Source: CAVSVP01 sp963731125
GTDB taxonomy: Bacteria > Pseudomonadota > Gammaproteobacteria > Competibacterales > Competibacteraceae
Reading direction: 5' to 3'
Assembly: GCA_963731125.1 (NCBI GenBank)
Contig: CAVSVP010000008.1
Coordinates: 744,001-808,000 of the forward strand
Length of the DNA stretch: 64,000 nucleotides
Positions 29,094 through 37,002 of the stretch are shown piece after piece. A model generated the notes under the pieces. It had not been told where the DNA came from and made no database searches. It saw only the letters and a list, made by a program, of their open reading frames with translations. Every line of letters starts with the position of its first letter. Positions within the stretch are counted from its first letter, which is position 1. Made by a program: the position numbers and the translations under genes.

Positions 29094-29555
29094 TTGTCGG
29101 AACAGTATCCGGACCACCACTATGCGGCCATTACCCTGATGCGAGATGACCCTGCTCCACTGTATTTTGACAAACTCAATTGGGAACAAATCGAACGTCA
29201 ATGGCATACCACGCTGCGTGACGAAAGTACTCCCCTTAAGGGTCAGCACTTATACTGTGCCCACTGCAATTGCCCCATAACGGATGCCGAGCAGCGCATC
29301 GCTATCCAAGGAAGGCATGAGCATACGTTTACTAATCCCCATGGACTGGTGTTTCACATCGGCTGCTTTGCCGCCGCACCGGGCTGCGCTCAAGTCGGGG
29401 TAGCCACCGCCGAATGGACCTGGTTTTCCGGCTACTGCTGGCAGGTCGCGCTCTGTAGGAGTTGCGGTACCCACCTGGGATGGCGTTACCGGGGCACCGG
29501 CAGCGATGCTTTTTACGGTTTGATTCTGAATCGGCTGGTGCGCAAAGACCACTAG
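29094..29555 (+). CDS. CULT-domain (bacterial cereblon-like) protein
   Basis: 153 residues from TTG 29094; ATG 29139 (MRDD) is an alternative start, so the N-terminus is uncertain. It matches the CULT domain known from the thalidomide-binding part of cereblon and its small bacterial homologues. Zinc ligands are CAHC (Cys55, Cys58) and CRSC (Cys121, Cys124). The aromatic cage is Trp110, Trp116 and Trp130 (WTWFSGYCW...HLGWRY), with spacings of 6 and 14 residues as in human cereblon Trp380/386/400. Bacterial CULT proteins bind cyclic imides and uridine in vitro, but their cellular role is unknown. The stop TAG is also the target site of the IS630-type element that follows. Confidence 0.85.
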   Translation: MSEQYPDHHYAAITLMRDDPAPLYFDKLNWEQIERQWHTTLRDESTPLKGQHLYCAHCNCPITDAEQRIAIQGRHEHTFTNPHGLVFHIGCFAAAPGCAQVGVATAEWTWFSGYCWQVALCRSCGTHLGWRYRGTGSDAFYGLILNRLVRKDH

Positions 29556-30893
29556 TGGGTCATTTGCAATGCCTGTTGCCATTGCTGCAGGACAGTCTTG
29601 GAGCGCCTGAGCGGTCGCCTCGTAAAGGCGCAAGAGCCGCCAGCAGCATGCTGACGTTCACGGCTTCGTTGTCGCCTCGCCGCCCGCTTACCTCCCCATA
29701 CGAATGGCGTAGGATTCGCATTCCAGCCCCGCGCTGCTGCCGCTAACCAGCCGATAATCTCGTCCGGCGTCTGCGGATGCTGCCCATCCAAAGCGCGGCG
29801 CTTGCGTATCCTCTGCATCGACTCAGCCCTGTTCAACCAGGAACCGCCCAACGGGGTGGAAAGCGGCAGGATGCCCTGAGCAAACAGCCATACCACGAAT
29901 GACGGCGTCCGGTGCCCCTTTAGGTTGTCCATCACTAACAGCAGGCGCAGGCGAGGTAAGTGGCTACTCAAAGTGATCGGCTGCAAAAGCCCCTGTTGCC
30001 AGCTTCTCCATCTCGCCTCGTTCTCCATCTCGCTAATCGGCTCCTGCGGCACCGGGAGTCTTTCCAAACTCTGACTCAACTGCTCTTTCATCCATGCATG
30101 CAGCACCTGGTGGGTGGCACTTCTGACGCCTTTCACCCGCACCTGTCCGGTAGCGGGATGAAACAGCGGTAACCGCTTCGCGGTGTCGTTTCTGATGTAT
30201 TGATGCGCGAGACGCCGCGGTTGTGTCGCCGGTTGCCAGCTTTGCCCCGCGTAAGGGATCGTCTGGAAAGCTCCGGTCTCATCTTCCGTCCAGAGACTCA
30301 AGCCCATCGGCTCTGCCAACCGGTATGCCGTTTCGATGAGGTTTTTTTGCCTCCGCATCCGGGTCCGTTACTTTGACGACACCGGATTTACGCTGGCGCC
30401 AGACTTCCCCGGTCTGGCACCAGGAGCGATCCCGTGGCCAGGAGTCACCGGCCTCATGCAGCACCCTCCACAGGATGTAGGTGCTGACCTCAGGCAGTCC
30501 ATCCGGTGCCCTTCTGAGCGCATCCCGTAACCTCGACAGCGTCCAACCCGCGGTACCGTCCGCTTCTCGATCCGGTAGGCGTTCCACTTCCCGCAGTATC
30601 CGCTGCCGCTCCTGCTCTGCATAGATGGGCTCTTTCCCGCCGCCGTGCGTGCTCGCAAGCGCCGCTATCCCCTCCTGGTTGAACCGCGAAACCAGCTGGG
30701 CTACCGCATCATTACTCGTTCTTCCCGCCGCCGTCGCTGCCGCCGTGAAGCTCTCCGCAGCAGCAACCGCCAAAAGGGCTTTGGCACGCATCACAGGGGC
30801 AGCCGGTTCACGATACGAGCGGCTAATCAAAAGCAGACATTCCCGCTCCTCATCGGTTAGCGCACGAAGCGGATCTCTTTGTTGTCGGGCCAT
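29552..30893 (-). CDS. IS630-type transposase in two frames joined at an A7 tract
   Basis: Frame A runs from ATG 30893 (MARQQRDPLRALTDEERECL), with helix-turn-helix DNA-binding blocks, to 30279. Frame B (29552-30358) holds the DDE part: LSLWTEDETGAF (first Asp), LRLLLVMDNLKGHRTPSF (second Asp) and LPLSTPLGGSWLNRAES (catalytic Glu). The frames overlap at GCAAAAAAACC: frame A reads GCA AAA AAA, frame B continues one base later. A homopolymer shift (+1, or -2) there would make one protein, either as programmed frameshifting, known in several IS families, or as a simple mutation. The stop of frame B uses the flanking TA. Confidence 0.75.
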
Positions 30894-30983
30894 CCCGCAT
30901 GTCCTCCAGAACAAACTCATCTCCTTAGGGCGATGATAAAAAGAATCACCCCCTATTGGCTATAACCGTAGCAAATGACCCAC
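29555..30983 (-). mobile_element. IS630-type insertion sequence inserted at a TA in a stop codon
   Basis: Terminal repeats GTGGGTCATTTGC (29555 inward) and its complement ending at 30983, flanked by TA on both sides (29553-29554 and 30984-30985), the IS630/Tc1-mariner rule. Length 1429 bp with two overlapping frames. The left TA plus the first G of the element re-create the TAG stop of the CULT gene, so that gene is undamaged. Confidence 0.88.
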
Positions 30984-30997
30984 TAGTGCGGTAAAAA

Positions 30998-31327
30998 TTA
31001 AAGCGTCCGTTGCGGCGGCAAAGCAGCATCACCGCTACCCTGAGCGCGTAAATAATCCCCTAGGGCACGATCGGCTCCCTGAATATGCCCACGTAGCCAG
31101 ACTCGCAAAGACTCGGCGGCTTGGCGGGTTAGTGCGACTTCACCGGTTTGATAACGTTGCTGAACTTCCTGCAAGCGTTCGACGCAACGGTCATGCTCTT
31201 GCAAATGCGCCGCATAATGGGGATAGGCGTGCAGCCGCATGAGCAGCTGCTCCGCCATAAAGTGGGCATTGCTGTAGGTTGCAAGCTGATCCAGAATTTC
31301 CAAAATAGCGCTGTTCTCGCCGGGAAT
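30998..31327 (-). pseudogene. Hemerythrin-domain C-terminal fragment fused to a hydrogenase remnant
   Basis: About 109 residues in frame with the preceding hydrogenase piece. ENSAILEILDQLATYSNAHF, the motif HLQEHD and WLRGHIQGADRALGDYL are the second half of a bacteriohemerythrin (di-iron His/Glu/Asp ligands HF..E, H...H, H....D). The N-terminal helix with the first ligands is missing. A deletion has joined PIVNIPG of the hydrogenase to it at about 31327. Hemerythrins bind O2, but this fragment is probably non-functional. Confidence 0.65.
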
Positions 31328-31999
31328 ATTGACAATGGGTCTGTCGGTAATAATAGCGGATACCGGTTTGGCTCCGGTGGGATTCGGGCCACTAGCAGGA
31401 ATCCCCCCCCCCAAGCGGCGCAAGACCCGATGGCTATGATGGCCGCCGTCCCGGCAGCGGCTTCCTGTAACTGCTCAAGGGTAGTCTTATTGGCCACTTT
31501 GCAGTAAATACCACCATCTTTAGTGGGTATCGAGCCATCGACCACGAGCAAGTACTTACCTTGTTGGCGGTCATAGACTCATGCTTGACGGCCTCGGCGA
31601 GGTGGCCGGCCGGAACGCTCAGGGCCTCATGATAATCCAGAGAGATCAGATCCAGAATCAGGGTTTCCAGCGTCGGATGTTGCGATCTTATAGTGCCAGC
31701 CATATGAATTGATGCCGATAATTTTATTACAATCGTTGTTTACTAACGATTTGAAGCCTTGTAACCAGTATCAGGTCATTTGACCGGCACTATAGCAAGG
31801 ACTCGGTGCAGCCGGTGCATTCCTGGGCCGACAACCAGATCACGGGAGGCCGGCGTGGATTAGTGACCGCATCCGCCATTGCCAGGGCGGCGCCGCTAGG
31901 CAGTCCTAGCGTGGCAGCCACTCCGGTGCAAAAGGTAAGGAACTCGCGCCGGGATAAACCGAAACCTTCCAAGGGAATAGAGTGTGTGTCCGTCTTCAT
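31328..31999 (-). pseudogene. [NiFe]-hydrogenase small subunit pseudogene (second locus)
   Basis: From ATG 31999: a Tat signal (GLSRREFLTFCTGVAA) and the proximal-cluster motif ECTGCTESL. A 102-bp MITE follows, then RSQHPTLETLILDLISLDYH. One base is lost after MTANKG, then LLVVDGSIPTKDGGIYCKVA to IGSCAAWGG, a 10-G run that shifts the frame again, and SGPNPTGAKPVSAIITDRP up to PIVNIPG, after which the medial and distal cluster part is deleted. It resembles the group-1 membrane-bound type (GGIYC) and differs clearly from the intact hynS at 33942. It is divergent from hybE. Confidence 0.85.
31691..31792. mobile_element. 102-bp MITE with TAGTGCC ends and TA duplication
   Basis: Ends TAGTGCCAGCCATATGA and (reverse complement) TAGTGCCGGTCAAATGA, flanked by TA at 31689-31690 and 31793-31794. 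It has no coding capacity. Removing it plus one TA restores ESLLRSQHPTLET in the small-subunit pseudogene, which proves it is an insertion. TA targeting points to an IS630/Tc1-type transposase. The ends differ from those of the IS630 element at 29555. Confidence 0.88.
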
Positions 32000-32379
32000 A
32001 CTGTTACATTTCCTCCAAGGCTGGATGGGTCACTAGCGAATCGGCTGGGCTCCGGTTCGGGCAGTTCACTAAGACGATATTTTTTTGGTTAAATTGAAAA
32101 AAGGCTAACATGGCTACTCAAACACATAAAAAAACTATATTTATATTTTTATCGTTATTATATCAATAACTTGACTATTTCTATTCGCTAATTTCATGAT
32201 TGTATATTAGCTTGGTTGACGTGTCCTTTATTGATCTGAGTCAACAAATTCTACAAAAGCTTGCGTAAAGATAATAAAAGTAGTGTTTTTGCTCATTTTC
32301 CGGCCGTGACCCCCCTTTAAGGTACCCTTGGCTGGGACGGCATCAAACCCTTTCCCCGACGATTCCGGAGGTCCTGGTT
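32000..32379. other. Divergent promoter region between the dead small subunit and hybE
   Basis: 380 bp, strongly AT-rich between 32080 and 32290. It contains an FNR-type palindrome (32231-32244) and no gene. The hybE ribosome site GGAGG lies just before ATG 32380. Confidence 0.5.
32231..32244. promoter_or_regulatory. FNR-like binding site upstream of hybE
   Basis: TTGATCTGAGTCAA differs by one base from the FNR consensus TTGAT-N4-ATCAA. It sits in the divergent region 136 bp before hybE, a position suited to anaerobic or microaerobic control. Confidence 0.5.
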
Positions 32380-32907
32380 ATGCTCTCCAAGACGGACATT
32401 TCAGCCGCAGATCCTGCCGCTCGCGTAACAGCTTTATTTACCGCAATCGCCAATACCCGCATGGCGGGATTGCCCATTGTCAATCCTGCCTTACGAGTGG
32501 AGGCGGTTAACTTTATGCCCTGGGAGAATGGCTGGTTGGGTGTGCTGGTGACGCCGTGGTGTATGAGCCTGCTGTGGATTCCTACCCGGGGAGAACCGCC
32601 GTTAGGCCAGCCGGGGACTAAGGTAAACCGCCGGTTTCCCGTTATAACGTGCGAATTTATGGTCTACCGGGAGGCCGAACTCGGTACCTATTTATCCTGC
32701 TCGTTATTCTCTCCTATGTCCGCCTTTGCCAATCAGGAAGATGCCCGTGACACCGCCACTGCGGTACTACAAACCTTACGGCAATCGCTTATCTCCAAAC
32801 CAGAGAATGCCGACCAGCCGGCAGAGTGCGCCGATGAGAGCATACCAACACGGCGCGGCTGGTCCCGGCGTGCACTTCTCGGCAGGTGGTTCTCGAATTT
32901 GACTTAG
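32380..32907 (+). CDS. hybE: [NiFe]-hydrogenase assembly chaperone, HybE/HupJ family
   Basis: 175 residues. The core NPALRVEAVNFMPWENGWLG, VLVTPWCMSLLWIP and RRFPVITCEFMVYREAELG is typical of HybE-type chaperones, which hold the hydrogenase small (and large) subunit precursor before Tat export and keep it from premature assembly. GGAGG 8 nt before ATG 32380 supports the start. The Arg-rich tail (RRGWSRRALLGRWF) is usual for the family. It precedes hupH and hynS in the same direction, so it probably serves the Isp-type enzyme. A possible FNR box lies upstream. Confidence 0.85.
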   Translation: MLSKTDISAADPAARVTALFTAIANTRMAGLPIVNPALRVEAVNFMPWENGWLGVLVTPWCMSLLWIPTRGEPPLGQPGTKVNRRFPVITCEFMVYREAELGTYLSCSLFSPMSAFANQEDARDTATAVLQTLRQSLISKPENADQPAECADESIPTRRGWSRRALLGRWFSNLT

Positions 32908-32931
32908 ACGCATTGCTGGGCCGGCCCATTT

Positions 32932-32960
32932 GCCCGCAGAGCCCGCAGAGCCCGCAGAGA
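32932..32960. repeat. Three tandem copies of GCCCGCAGA
   Basis: GCCCGCAGA occurs three times in near-perfect tandem directly after hybE. It is short, and its function is unknown. Confidence 0.5.
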
Positions 32961-32982
32961 TTGTAAAATCTGTGTCGGTTTC

Positions 32983-32996
32983 TTGACGTATGTCAA
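32983..32996. promoter_or_regulatory. DNR/FNR-type palindrome upstream of the hupH-hyn operon
   Basis: TTGACGTATGTCAA has perfect half-sites TTGAC-N4-GTCAA, the form bound by CRP/FNR-family regulators such as DNR and FNR. It lies between hybE and hupH, about 500 bp before the operon. Confidence 0.55.
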
Positions 32997-33490
32997 TGTT
33001 ATCCCGCGCAATTATGCTATTAGTGATGATGCGTTGTACCAATTTGTGACTAGCGCACTCATTTGCCCCACGACTTCGGCAACGAGTGCCATGGTAATCA
33101 CTGCTAACAATAATGACTCAGCGGCATCGAATGACCACCAAGCAAATAGTAACGATCGGTAATTTCCTATCAGGGGACGCCATTACGAGGCTCCCCAACC
33201 GCCGGCATCTCTACCCTTCTGCTTTTTCTGACGTTTTCCGGACAAGGCAGCACCTGCTTTGCTATGCTTTGCACCACCCATCGACGCTGAACCAACCGTC
33301 AATCGCCCTCTGCATAAACCATATCCGAAATTTTATTCCGCCTACCATTAGCGGCAGCGGTTTGCCGTGGTCGTTCCCTAAGGTGAGCGGCCTTGACAGC
33401 GAGTGCGCGCTAGCCAGGTAAGACGGATAAGGTTGCCCGTCCAGTCGTTTCATTATGGATAGTCGAAACAAGCCAGTCACGGGGCATTTA
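32997..33490. other. Gene-free stretch before hupH
   Basis: Nearly 500 bp with no convincing coding frame on either strand. It may hold the operon promoter, downstream of the TTGAC-N4-GTCAA site, but I cannot place -35/-10 boxes. Confidence 0.4.
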
Positions 33491-33919
33491 ATGATGAATA
33501 AGTTAACTGACATTCCGGTACACGCCGACAACGGGGTGGCGCAGGAGACCGGCAATGCGATTCCACTGCTCCACGAAATCCGCCATGCTCTGGTCGACTT
33601 GCTGGAGTCCGGCAGAGAAACGGTTATTGACTTGGGCAGGCTGCCTATGGGACCGGGTGATGAAGCGCAACTGCTAAGCACCCTGGGCAACGGCGAAGTC
33701 GTGGCTCAGGTCACGGCGTTAGGAAAAAGCATTATCCGGGAAACTCGCTTGACTGGGGTATGGCTTGTGGAACATTTCAATACCGAAGCACAGTCCATCG
33801 CAAAATTGATTGCGGTCAGCTACGTACCCGATCTTTTGAAAGCCCCGCCAGAAGATATCCGGGAAGGCTTGGCATGGTTAATCCGGCGGTTAGCCGCTAG
33901 CGGGGAAAACCAACACTAA
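33491..33919 (+). CDS. HupH/HyaF-like hydrogenase expression protein, C-terminal-domain type
   Basis: 142 residues from ATG 33491 (GGGG about 7 nt upstream; an in-frame ATG at 33455 lacks a ribosome site). The block LPMGPGDEAQLLSTLGNGEV, VVAQV, IIRETRLTGVWLVEHFN is the C-terminal domain of HupH/HyaF proteins, which assist maturation of the iron-sulfur small subunit of uptake hydrogenases. It is much shorter than full-length HupH (about 280 residues), so it is a single-domain form. It ends 22 bp before hynS. Confidence 0.75.
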   Translation: MMNKLTDIPVHADNGVAQETGNAIPLLHEIRHALVDLLESGRETVIDLGRLPMGPGDEAQLLSTLGNGEVVAQVTALGKSIIRETRLTGVWLVEHFNTEAQSIAKLIAVSYVPDLLKAPPEDIREGLAWLIRRLAASGENQH

Positions 33920-33941
33920 ATCACCCTAGGAGACAACGGTC

Positions 33942-35000
33942 ATGTCCACTCACGCCACCATCGGCGAGGTCTTGCGTAACCGCGGGATCAGTCGCCGTAG
34001 TTTTTTACAATTCTGTACGGCCATCGCCTCGTTGCTGGCGCTGCCGCCAAGCATGGTTCCCCGGCTCGCCCAGGCCCTAGAGCAGGCCCGCCGACCTTCG
34101 GTACTGTGGCTGGAATTTCAGGCCTGCACCGGGTGTACCGAAACTCTGACCCGCTCGGATGCACCGACCGTGGAGAATCTCCTATTTGATGTGATTTCCC
34201 TGGATTCCCACGATACTCTTCAGGCAGCGGCAGGACACGCGGCAGAAGCGGCACGCATGGCAGCGATGAAAGAGAATTGGGGAAATTATCTGGTGATGGT
34301 GGATGGTTCCCTTCCCCTTGGCAACCCGGGTTATTCCACCATCGGCGGCGTCAGCAATGTGGAGCTTCTTAAAGAAGCGGCCAAGGGTGCCCTTGCCGTT
34401 GTGGCGGTAGGGACCTGTGCGGCCTTCGGCGGTCTACCCTATGCTGCTCCCAATCCCACCGGTGCCGTTCCCGTCTCCGCCGTAGTTAAGGATAAGCCGG
34501 TAATCAACGTTTCCGGTTGCCCCCCTATTCCGGTGGTACTGACCGGCGTACTGGCCCATTATCTGACCTTCGGTACCATTCCGGAACTAGATATGCACGG
34601 GCGCCCAAACGTTTTTTTTGCTCAGACCATTCATGATCGTTGCTATCGCCGACCCTTCTATGAACGAGGACAGTTTGCCGAAAGCTTCGACGATGAGGGC
34701 GCGAAACAGGGTTGGTGTCTCTATAAGCTCGGCTGTAAGGGACCGGTGACCTATAACGCCTGTGCCACCGTTAAGTGGAATCAAGGCGTCAGCTTTCCCA
34801 TCGAAGCCGGGCATGGCTGCATCGGCTGCTCAGAGCCTAATTTCTGGGATCATGGAAGTTTCTACCGCTCCTTGCCGCAAGGCGACTGGGGTAGCGCCGG
34901 CGGCTTAGCTACCGCAGCGGTCCTGGGCGCTGCCGTCGGGGTGGGAGCGTCACTGCTGGCCCGCAGTAAGCAACAACGCGCACAGGAGGAAAACCTATGA
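33942..35000 (+). CDS. hynS: [NiFe]-hydrogenase small subunit, Isp-type operon
   Basis: 352 residues behind AGGAG. A Tat signal (GISRRSFLQFCTAIAS, residues 15-30) sends the folded heterodimer across the membrane. Proximal [4Fe-4S] ligands start at Cys62 and Cys65 (ACTGCTET), with VGTCAAFGG and SGCPP following. Medial and distal cluster ligands lie in LGCKGPVTYNACATVKWN and HGCIGCSEPNFWD. The C-terminal helix (GGLATAAVLGAAVGVGASLL) anchors it to the membrane. It passes electrons from the NiFe site to Isp1. Its stop overlaps the start of isp1 (ATGA). Confidence 0.93.
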   Translation: MSTHATIGEVLRNRGISRRSFLQFCTAIASLLALPPSMVPRLAQALEQARRPSVLWLEFQACTGCTETLTRSDAPTVENLLFDVISLDSHDTLQAAAGHAAEAARMAAMKENWGNYLVMVDGSLPLGNPGYSTIGGVSNVELLKEAAKGALAVVAVGTCAAFGGLPYAAPNPTGAVPVSAVVKDKPVINVSGCPPIPVVLTGVLAHYLTFGTIPELDMHGRPNVFFAQTIHDRCYRRPFYERGQFAESFDDEGAKQGWCLYKLGCKGPVTYNACATVKWNQGVSFPIEAGHGCIGCSEPNFWDHGSFYRSLPQGDWGSAGGLATAAVLGAAVGVGASLLARSKQQRAQEENL

Positions 35001-35656
35001 GTCTGCTCGAATTTGCCCGTGGCCCTGGGTTGCAGTGGTCGCTACTGATCTTCACCTTTGGCGTTTTCTGGCGACTGATCGGTCCCTTTATCATTCCCCA
35101 CCGGGTCAAACTTTCCACTCCCCGCTGTCCCAAATCGAAAACCTGGCTGCTCGGGCTAAAGGCCATTGAGACACGCTCTTGGCCTGTGGAAGAGTTTCAC
35201 CGAGTGATTTGGTTTCAGCATTATTCCGGTTATATCTGGCATATCAGCTTTTTTATTGTACTGCTCTTTTTCCAGCCCCACATTGCCTTTTTTGAAAGCA
35301 TTATCGGGCTGTCCTGGCCCGGCTTGCCCAACGATGTGATTTTGGTTACGGGGGCCATGGCCGTTGCGACTCTTATTGCTCTGCTCGCGCGGCGACTTAG
35401 CCATCCGGTGCTGCGCAAAATTTCCAACGCCGACGATTACATGAGTTGGCTGGTGACAATTTTGCCGCTGATTACCGGTTTTCTGGCTTATGCCCACGTG
35501 GGTGCTCGTTATGAAACCATGCTTGCGCTGCACATCCTAAGCGTGGAGTTGCTGCTGATTTGGTTCCCGTTTGGCAAGTTGATGCACGCCATTTTGGTCT
35601 TTCCTTCACGGTTTCAGACGGGCGCCTCGTTCGGACGCCGGGGGGTAAGGGCATGA
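34997..35656 (+). CDS. isp1: Isp1, NarI-like membrane cytochrome b subunit
   Basis: 219 residues with five predicted membrane helices and paired His for two b hemes (WHISFFIV, HILSVELLLI and FGKLMHAILVFPSR). It is the NarI/HdrE-like protein encoded between small and large subunits in HynS-Isp1-Isp2-HynL operons, as in Thiocapsa. It should pass electrons between the hydrogenase on the periplasmic side and the quinone pool or Isp2 on the cytoplasmic side. It overlaps both hynS and isp2 by 4 bp, indicating translational coupling. Confidence 0.9.
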   Translation: MSLLEFARGPGLQWSLLIFTFGVFWRLIGPFIIPHRVKLSTPRCPKSKTWLLGLKAIETRSWPVEEFHRVIWFQHYSGYIWHISFFIVLLFFQPHIAFFESIIGLSWPGLPNDVILVTGAMAVATLIALLARRLSHPVLRKISNADDYMSWLVTILPLITGFLAYAHVGARYETMLALHILSVELLLIWFPFGKLMHAILVFPSRFQTGASFGRRGVRA

Positions 35657-37002
35657 GCCTTAATCACGCACGCTTTGCGGCTTTTCGCGATGAGATTCAG
35701 CACCTCGGCGAGAAAGTGGCGCCGGTGCAGGGACTGACCGATAGTGAGCGGGTCCGTCGCGCCAAACAGGTTTTTCTTAGCCGGGTGCATACGGCCATGG
35801 CCATGGATCTGGAAACCTGTATTCACTGTGGCATGTGTGCCGAAGCCTGTCATTTCTATGCGCAGACGAAAGACCCCAAGTATACCCCGATTCTTAAGGT
35901 GGATTTGCTGCGTCGTGTGTATCGACGTGAGTTGGGACCACAGCGTTGGTTATACCGACTGTTTAGCCATGACATCACTGCCCGGGAACTGCAGGAGTGT
36001 CAAGAACTGGTTTATGACGCCTGCACCGGTTGTGGCCGCTGCAGCATGATCTGCCCCATGGGGATTAATGTGGCCGGCATGATTAACGTGGTACGCCAGG
36101 CGGTGGCCGAAGCGGGCTTTATGCCGGATGAGCTCCGGGCGGTAGAGCAGGAGCAAAAGGAGCACGGTACCACCTTCGGGATTGGTTCCGGCGAGCTCAA
36201 GGCCGCCCTCGAGAAACTGCAAGAACAAGGTCTGGAGGTATCCATCGATAAAGATCAGGCCGATATTATGCTGCTGATCTCCCAGTATGGTGTCGATATC
36301 ACTCAGGACACCCTGCTTGCTACCGTGAAAATCATGAACCACCTGGGTGTCAACTGGACCATTCGCACGGACGGATACGAATGTGCCCATTTTGGCATGC
36401 TGTCCGGCCGTGAGAAGGCGCTGCGTAACTCCACGTTGCGGGTCGTTAACGCCGCCATTGCCTGTGGCGCCCGGACCGTGGTGACAGCGGAATGTGGATA
36501 CGGCTATGCGGCCTTGCGCTGGGAAGGGGCGCGGCGCTACGGTAAGCCGCTACCTTTCGAGGTTTTTTCTATTGCCGAATTTCTGGGACGGGAATTAGCA
36601 GCGGGTCGCCTACGCATCAAACAGATGCCCAAGCAATCTGTGACCATCCATGATCCCTGCAAGGTTGGCCGTATCGGCGGTGTGTTCGCAGAACCCCGTG
36701 CGCTTCTCAATGCATTGGGTGCAGAGATTCGCGAGATGGCGGATCCGGTACAGACTAACTGGTGCTGCGGGGGCGGCGGCGGTGTGTTCCTGATTAACCG
36801 CGCGACATCTATCCGCCAGAAGGCCTTTGAGAGCAAACGCAGCGCCGTGATTAACACCGGCGCTGACTCCGTAGTGGTTTCCTGCGACAGTTGCCGAATG
36901 ACATTTGAACTCGGCAAGATTAATGCCCACTGGGATGCGCCTATCGAAAGCCTGGTGGTGCTAGTGGGAGAACATCTGGCGGATTCGCAGGAGAAAAACT
37001 GA
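35653..37002 (+). CDS. isp2: Isp2, HdrD-like iron-sulfur protein with CCG domains
   Basis: 449 residues from ATG 35653, chosen because it overlaps the isp1 stop. Two [4Fe-4S] motifs, CIHCGMCAEACHFY and CTGCGRCSMICPMG, occupy the first 160 residues. The second half has cysteine-rich CCG-type elements (AECGYGYA, NWCCGGGGG, SCDSCRM) like HdrB/HdrD of heterodisulfide reductase. It is the cytoplasmic partner of Isp1. What it reduces in the cell is not known for certain (a disulfide or a quinone-linked acceptor). Its TGA overlaps the hynL ATG by one base. Confidence 0.9.
   Translation: MSLNHARFAAFRDEIQHLGEKVAPVQGLTDSERVRRAKQVFLSRVHTAMAMDLETCIHCGMCAEACHFYAQTKDPKYTPILKVDLLRRVYRRELGPQRWLYRLFSHDITARELQECQELVYDACTGCGRCSMICPMGINVAGMINVVRQAVAEAGFMPDELRAVEQEQKEHGTTFGIGSGELKAALEKLQEQGLEVSIDKDQADIMLLISQYGVDITQDTLLATVKIMNHLGVNWTIRTDGYECAHFGMLSGREKALRNSTLRVVNAAIACGARTVVTAECGYGYAALRWEGARRYGKPLPFEVFSIAEFLGRELAAGRLRIKQMPKQSVTIHDPCKVGRIGGVFAEPRALLNALGAEIREMADPVQTNWCCGGGGGVFLINRATSIRQKAFESKRSAVINTGADSVVVSCDSCRMTFELGKINAHWDAPIESLVVLVGEHLADSQEKN

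Noticed and set aside
31010..31327. An intact hydrogenase-hemerythrin fusion enzyme
   Set aside because: The hydrogenase part is frameshifted and lacks two clusters, and the hemerythrin lacks its first helix; it reads as a deletion junction.
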